The notes below the pieces were generated by a model. That model saw only the letters and a list, made by a program, of their open reading frames with translations, was not told where the DNA came from and searched no databases. Of a DNA stretch of 17,393 nucleotides, positions 15,483 to 17,393 are shown piece by piece (position 1 is the first letter of the stretch; the number at the start of each line of letters is the position of its first letter). The stretch spans positions 1 to 17,393 of the forward strand of contig USHY01000024.1 of NCBI GenBank assembly GCA_900554635.1, in the 5' to 3' direction. Source of the stretch: an uncultured Clostridium sp. Lineage in GTDB: Bacteria > Bacillota > Clostridia > TANB77 > CAG-508. The translations under genes and the position numbers were made by a program.

Positions 15483-16937
15483 ATGAAAATAAATACAAAA
15501 AAAATAATAAATAAAAAAATAACAAATATTATAGAAGGAAAATTCACAAAAAAAGATGAAATATCACCAGCATATATAAGTAACATTAATCCACAAAATA
15601 TAGAAATAGATAATATTTATTATTCAGGAATAATTATTGTAAATTATAATAGAGAAAATATTGATTTAATTTTAAAAAAAATAATAGACACAAATATAAA
15701 TATGAATATTTCAATTTTTTATGAAAAACAAGACAATTATAAAATAATAAGAAATTTAACATATCATATTGCAAATGTTGGAGTAGATTTAAAAGATGGA
15801 AAAACCAACCAACAGGAAGTTGATATAGCAGCATTTACATATAATGATGCAAAATATATAAGAAAAGAAATTCAAGTAAATAATGAAGATATTTATTTTT
15901 TATATATTTATTTAAATATTTTTTCAAATAATGAAAAAGAATTAGAATTTTTACTAAATAAAATAGAAGGAATATTAGAAAGTACAGGAATGCAAACAAG
16001 AAGGGCAAACTTTAGGCAGGAACAATTATTTTTATCATGTCTTCCATTTATGATGAACAGTGAAGATTTAAAACCAGCAGCAAAAAGAAATGTATTAACA
16101 ACAGGTCTTACATGTACATATCCATTCATTTCATCCGCCTTATTTGATGAAAACGGAATATTTTATGGAATAAATATTTATAATGAATCAATGGTTTTTA
16201 TAGATAGATATGATGAGAATAAATACAAAAATGCAAATATGTGTATTTTTGGAACCAGTGGATCAGGAAAATCCTTTTTCACTAAATTGCAAATAATTAG
16301 ATATTATCTATTTGAGATTGAGCAGTATGTAATAGACCCAGACAGAGAATATGAAAATATTGCAAATAAATTAAATGGAACTGTTATAAAAATAGGAGCT
16401 TCATCCAACACTTTCTTGAATATTTTTGATATAAGACAAGAATCAATAGAAGATGAAAAAGGGTATTTGGCAACAAAAATAAGCCGATTAATAGGATTCT
16501 TCAACTTAATATTTGGAAATTTAGATGAAGAAGAAAAAGCAATATTAGAAGAAAAAATAATTAAATGTTATAACCAAAAAGGAATAACATTTGATGATAA
16601 AACACTATTTAAAAATGATGAAAATAAAATAAATATAAAACCAATATTTAAAGAAAGCAAAGATATGCCAATACTAGAAGATTTATATAATATTTTAGGT
16701 GAGGATGAAAAAACAAAAAAAATGCAAATAAAACTGATTCCATTTGTAAAAGGGTCACTAAATTTTTTTAATAATTATACTAATATTGAATTAAATAATA
16801 AATTAATAATAGCAGATATTTATGATTTAGGTGAAGAAAACATAAAATATGGAATGTTTTTATTTACAGATGTAAATTTAACACTTTTAGAACCACTAAC
16901 AAAAGTATTGATATTACAGAGAAAGAAGGGATTTTAA
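15483..16937 (+). CDS. VirB4-like conjugal transfer ATPase, C-terminally truncated
   Basis: VirB4-family ATPases power type IV secretion and conjugation at the inner membrane face. The 484-aa product has the family middle block PAAKRNVLTTGL...YPFISSALFDENGIFYG, Walker A GTSGSGKS (257-264), the VIDPDREYENIA motif after it, and the LIPFVKGSLNFFNNYTNIEL...IADIYDLGEENIKYGMFLFTD block. Full-length relatives continue with a segment containing Walker B (a DE pair) and about 150-200 more residues. Here the family-like sequence stops near residue 463 and is replaced by about 21 unrelated residues (464-484). The protein therefore lacks the catalytic glutamate and is probably inactive as an ATPase. The ATG at 15483 has no visible ribosome binding site, suggesting coupling to the upstream gene. 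Base composition is even more A+T-rich than gyrB. Confidence 0.72.
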   Translation: MKINTKKIINKKITNIIEGKFTKKDEISPAYISNINPQNIEIDNIYYSGIIIVNYNRENIDLILKKIIDTNINMNISIFYEKQDNYKIIRNLTYHIANVGVDLKDGKTNQQEVDIAAFTYNDAKYIRKEIQVNNEDIYFLYIYLNIFSNNEKELEFLLNKIEGILESTGMQTRRANFRQEQLFLSCLPFMMNSEDLKPAAKRNVLTTGLTCTYPFISSALFDENGIFYGINIYNESMVFIDRYDENKYKNANMCIFGTSGSGKSFFTKLQIIRYYLFEIEQYVIDPDREYENIANKLNGTVIKIGASSNTFLNIFDIRQESIEDEKGYLATKISRLIGFFNLIFGNLDEEEKAILEEKIIKCYNQKGITFDDKTLFKNDENKINIKPIFKESKDMPILEDLYNILGEDEKTKKMQIKLIPFVKGSLNFFNNYTNIELNNKLIIADIYDLGEENIKYGMFLFTDVNLTLLEPLTKVLILQRKKGF

Positions 16938-16945
16938 TTAAAACA

Positions 16946-17393
16946 ATGAAATTACAATTTTACTATATAAAACAAGATTATATAGAATACATAAGACAAT
17001 TTGATGAAAAAATACCAATAAAAAACAGACCATATTTAGGAGTAGGGATAAAAAATAAAAATTATATATATTTAGCACCTTTATTTTCTCCAAGAGAAAA
17101 ACATAAAAATTATTATATGAATGATACATTTTTTAGAATATATGATTATTATAATAATTACATTGGTTTAATTAGATTTTCAAATATGATTCCTGTTCCT
17201 AAAAATTTTATTCAGAAAATAAATTTTAATTATTCAGATAAATTATATCAAGAATATTTTTATATCTCTAAACACCAAAATCAAATTTTAAGAAAAGCAA
17301 ATTACACATATAATAATTATGATAAATTTAAAAATATATGTGTAGATTTTAATAAAATAGAAAATATTATTAAAATAAATATACAAGGGTATA
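16946..17393 (+). CDS. ToxN/AbiQ-like endoribonuclease toxin (type III TA), cut at window end
   Basis: The ATG at 16946 opens a frame that stays open to the window edge (149 codons so far; ToxN-family proteins are about 165-200 aa, so most is present). The N-terminus MKLQFYYIKQDYIEYIRQFDEKIP, then RPYLGVGI, then the hallmark YLAPLFSPREKH (residues 42-53), then IGLIRFSNMIPVP, follow the order seen in ToxN/AbiQ/CptN toxins. In that family the Ser of the (T/S)SPK motif is catalytically important; here it is Ser48, with Phe at the preceding position and Arg50 in place of Lys. Such toxins cut RNA and are held inactive by a repetitive RNA encoded just upstream; none is seen here. No good ribosome binding site: AAGGGA ends 14 bases before the ATG. 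It begins 8 bases after the truncated VirB4-like gene. Confidence 0.78.
   Translation, partial: MKLQFYYIKQDYIEYIRQFDEKIPIKNRPYLGVGIKNKNYIYLAPLFSPREKHKNYYMNDTFFRIYDYYNNYIGLIRFSNMIPVPKNFIQKINFNYSDKLYQEYFYISKHQNQILRKANYTYNNYDKFKNICVDFNKIENIIKINIQGY

Noticed and set aside
16808..16840. LIIADIYDLG taken as the Walker B motif of the VirB4-like ATPase
   Set aside because: In the family this block precedes the true Walker B, which has a DE pair about 30-40 residues later; that part is missing here.
16860..16945. Programmed -1 frameshift fusing the VirB4-like ATPase to the ToxN-like protein
   Set aside because: The frames differ by -1, but there is no slippery heptamer or downstream structure in the overlap, and the ToxN N-terminus fits the family from its own ATG.

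Overview
The window is the replication-origin neighbourhood of a low-GC Firmicute chromosome. Gene order, the Jag/YidC/YidD/RnpA/L34 cluster, strong AGGAGG ribosome binding sites and the extreme A+T content fit the class Clostridia, perhaps an uncultivated gut-type lineage; that placement is inference. Genes left of the origin are on the minus strand and genes right of it are on the plus strand, so replication and transcription run together on both arms.

Left arm, read outward from the origin: rpmH, rnpA, yidD, yidC, jag (one operon with a near-consensus promoter), a terminator hairpin, then mnmE, mnmG, rsmG (tRNA and rRNA modification), a second terminator, then parA and parB with their own promoter, and a tRNA-Ser(UGA) cut by the window start. 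Centre: dnaA, a compact oriC with at least eleven DnaA-box-like 9-mers, a GC clamp, DnaA-trio repeats and an AT-rich unwinding element, then dnaN. Right arm: recF, gyrB and a hairpin.

Beyond gyrB the core block ends. A 560-bp gene-free spacer has reversed strand composition (C-rich on the plus strand). It is followed by a promoter preceded by two Spo0A-box-like 7-mers, a 190-aa protein resembling the N-terminal part of VirB4-type conjugation ATPases, and a 484-aa VirB4-like ATPase that has the Walker A motif but breaks off before Walker B. Eight bases later begins a gene whose protein strongly resembles ToxN/AbiQ endoribonuclease toxins of type III toxin-antitoxin systems; it runs off the window end. 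No tandem-repeat RNA antitoxin lies upstream of it, which is unusual.

The most interesting parts are this decayed or rearranged conjugation/defence segment next to the origin, and the clear origin architecture. Everything here was read by eye; no database search was possible.
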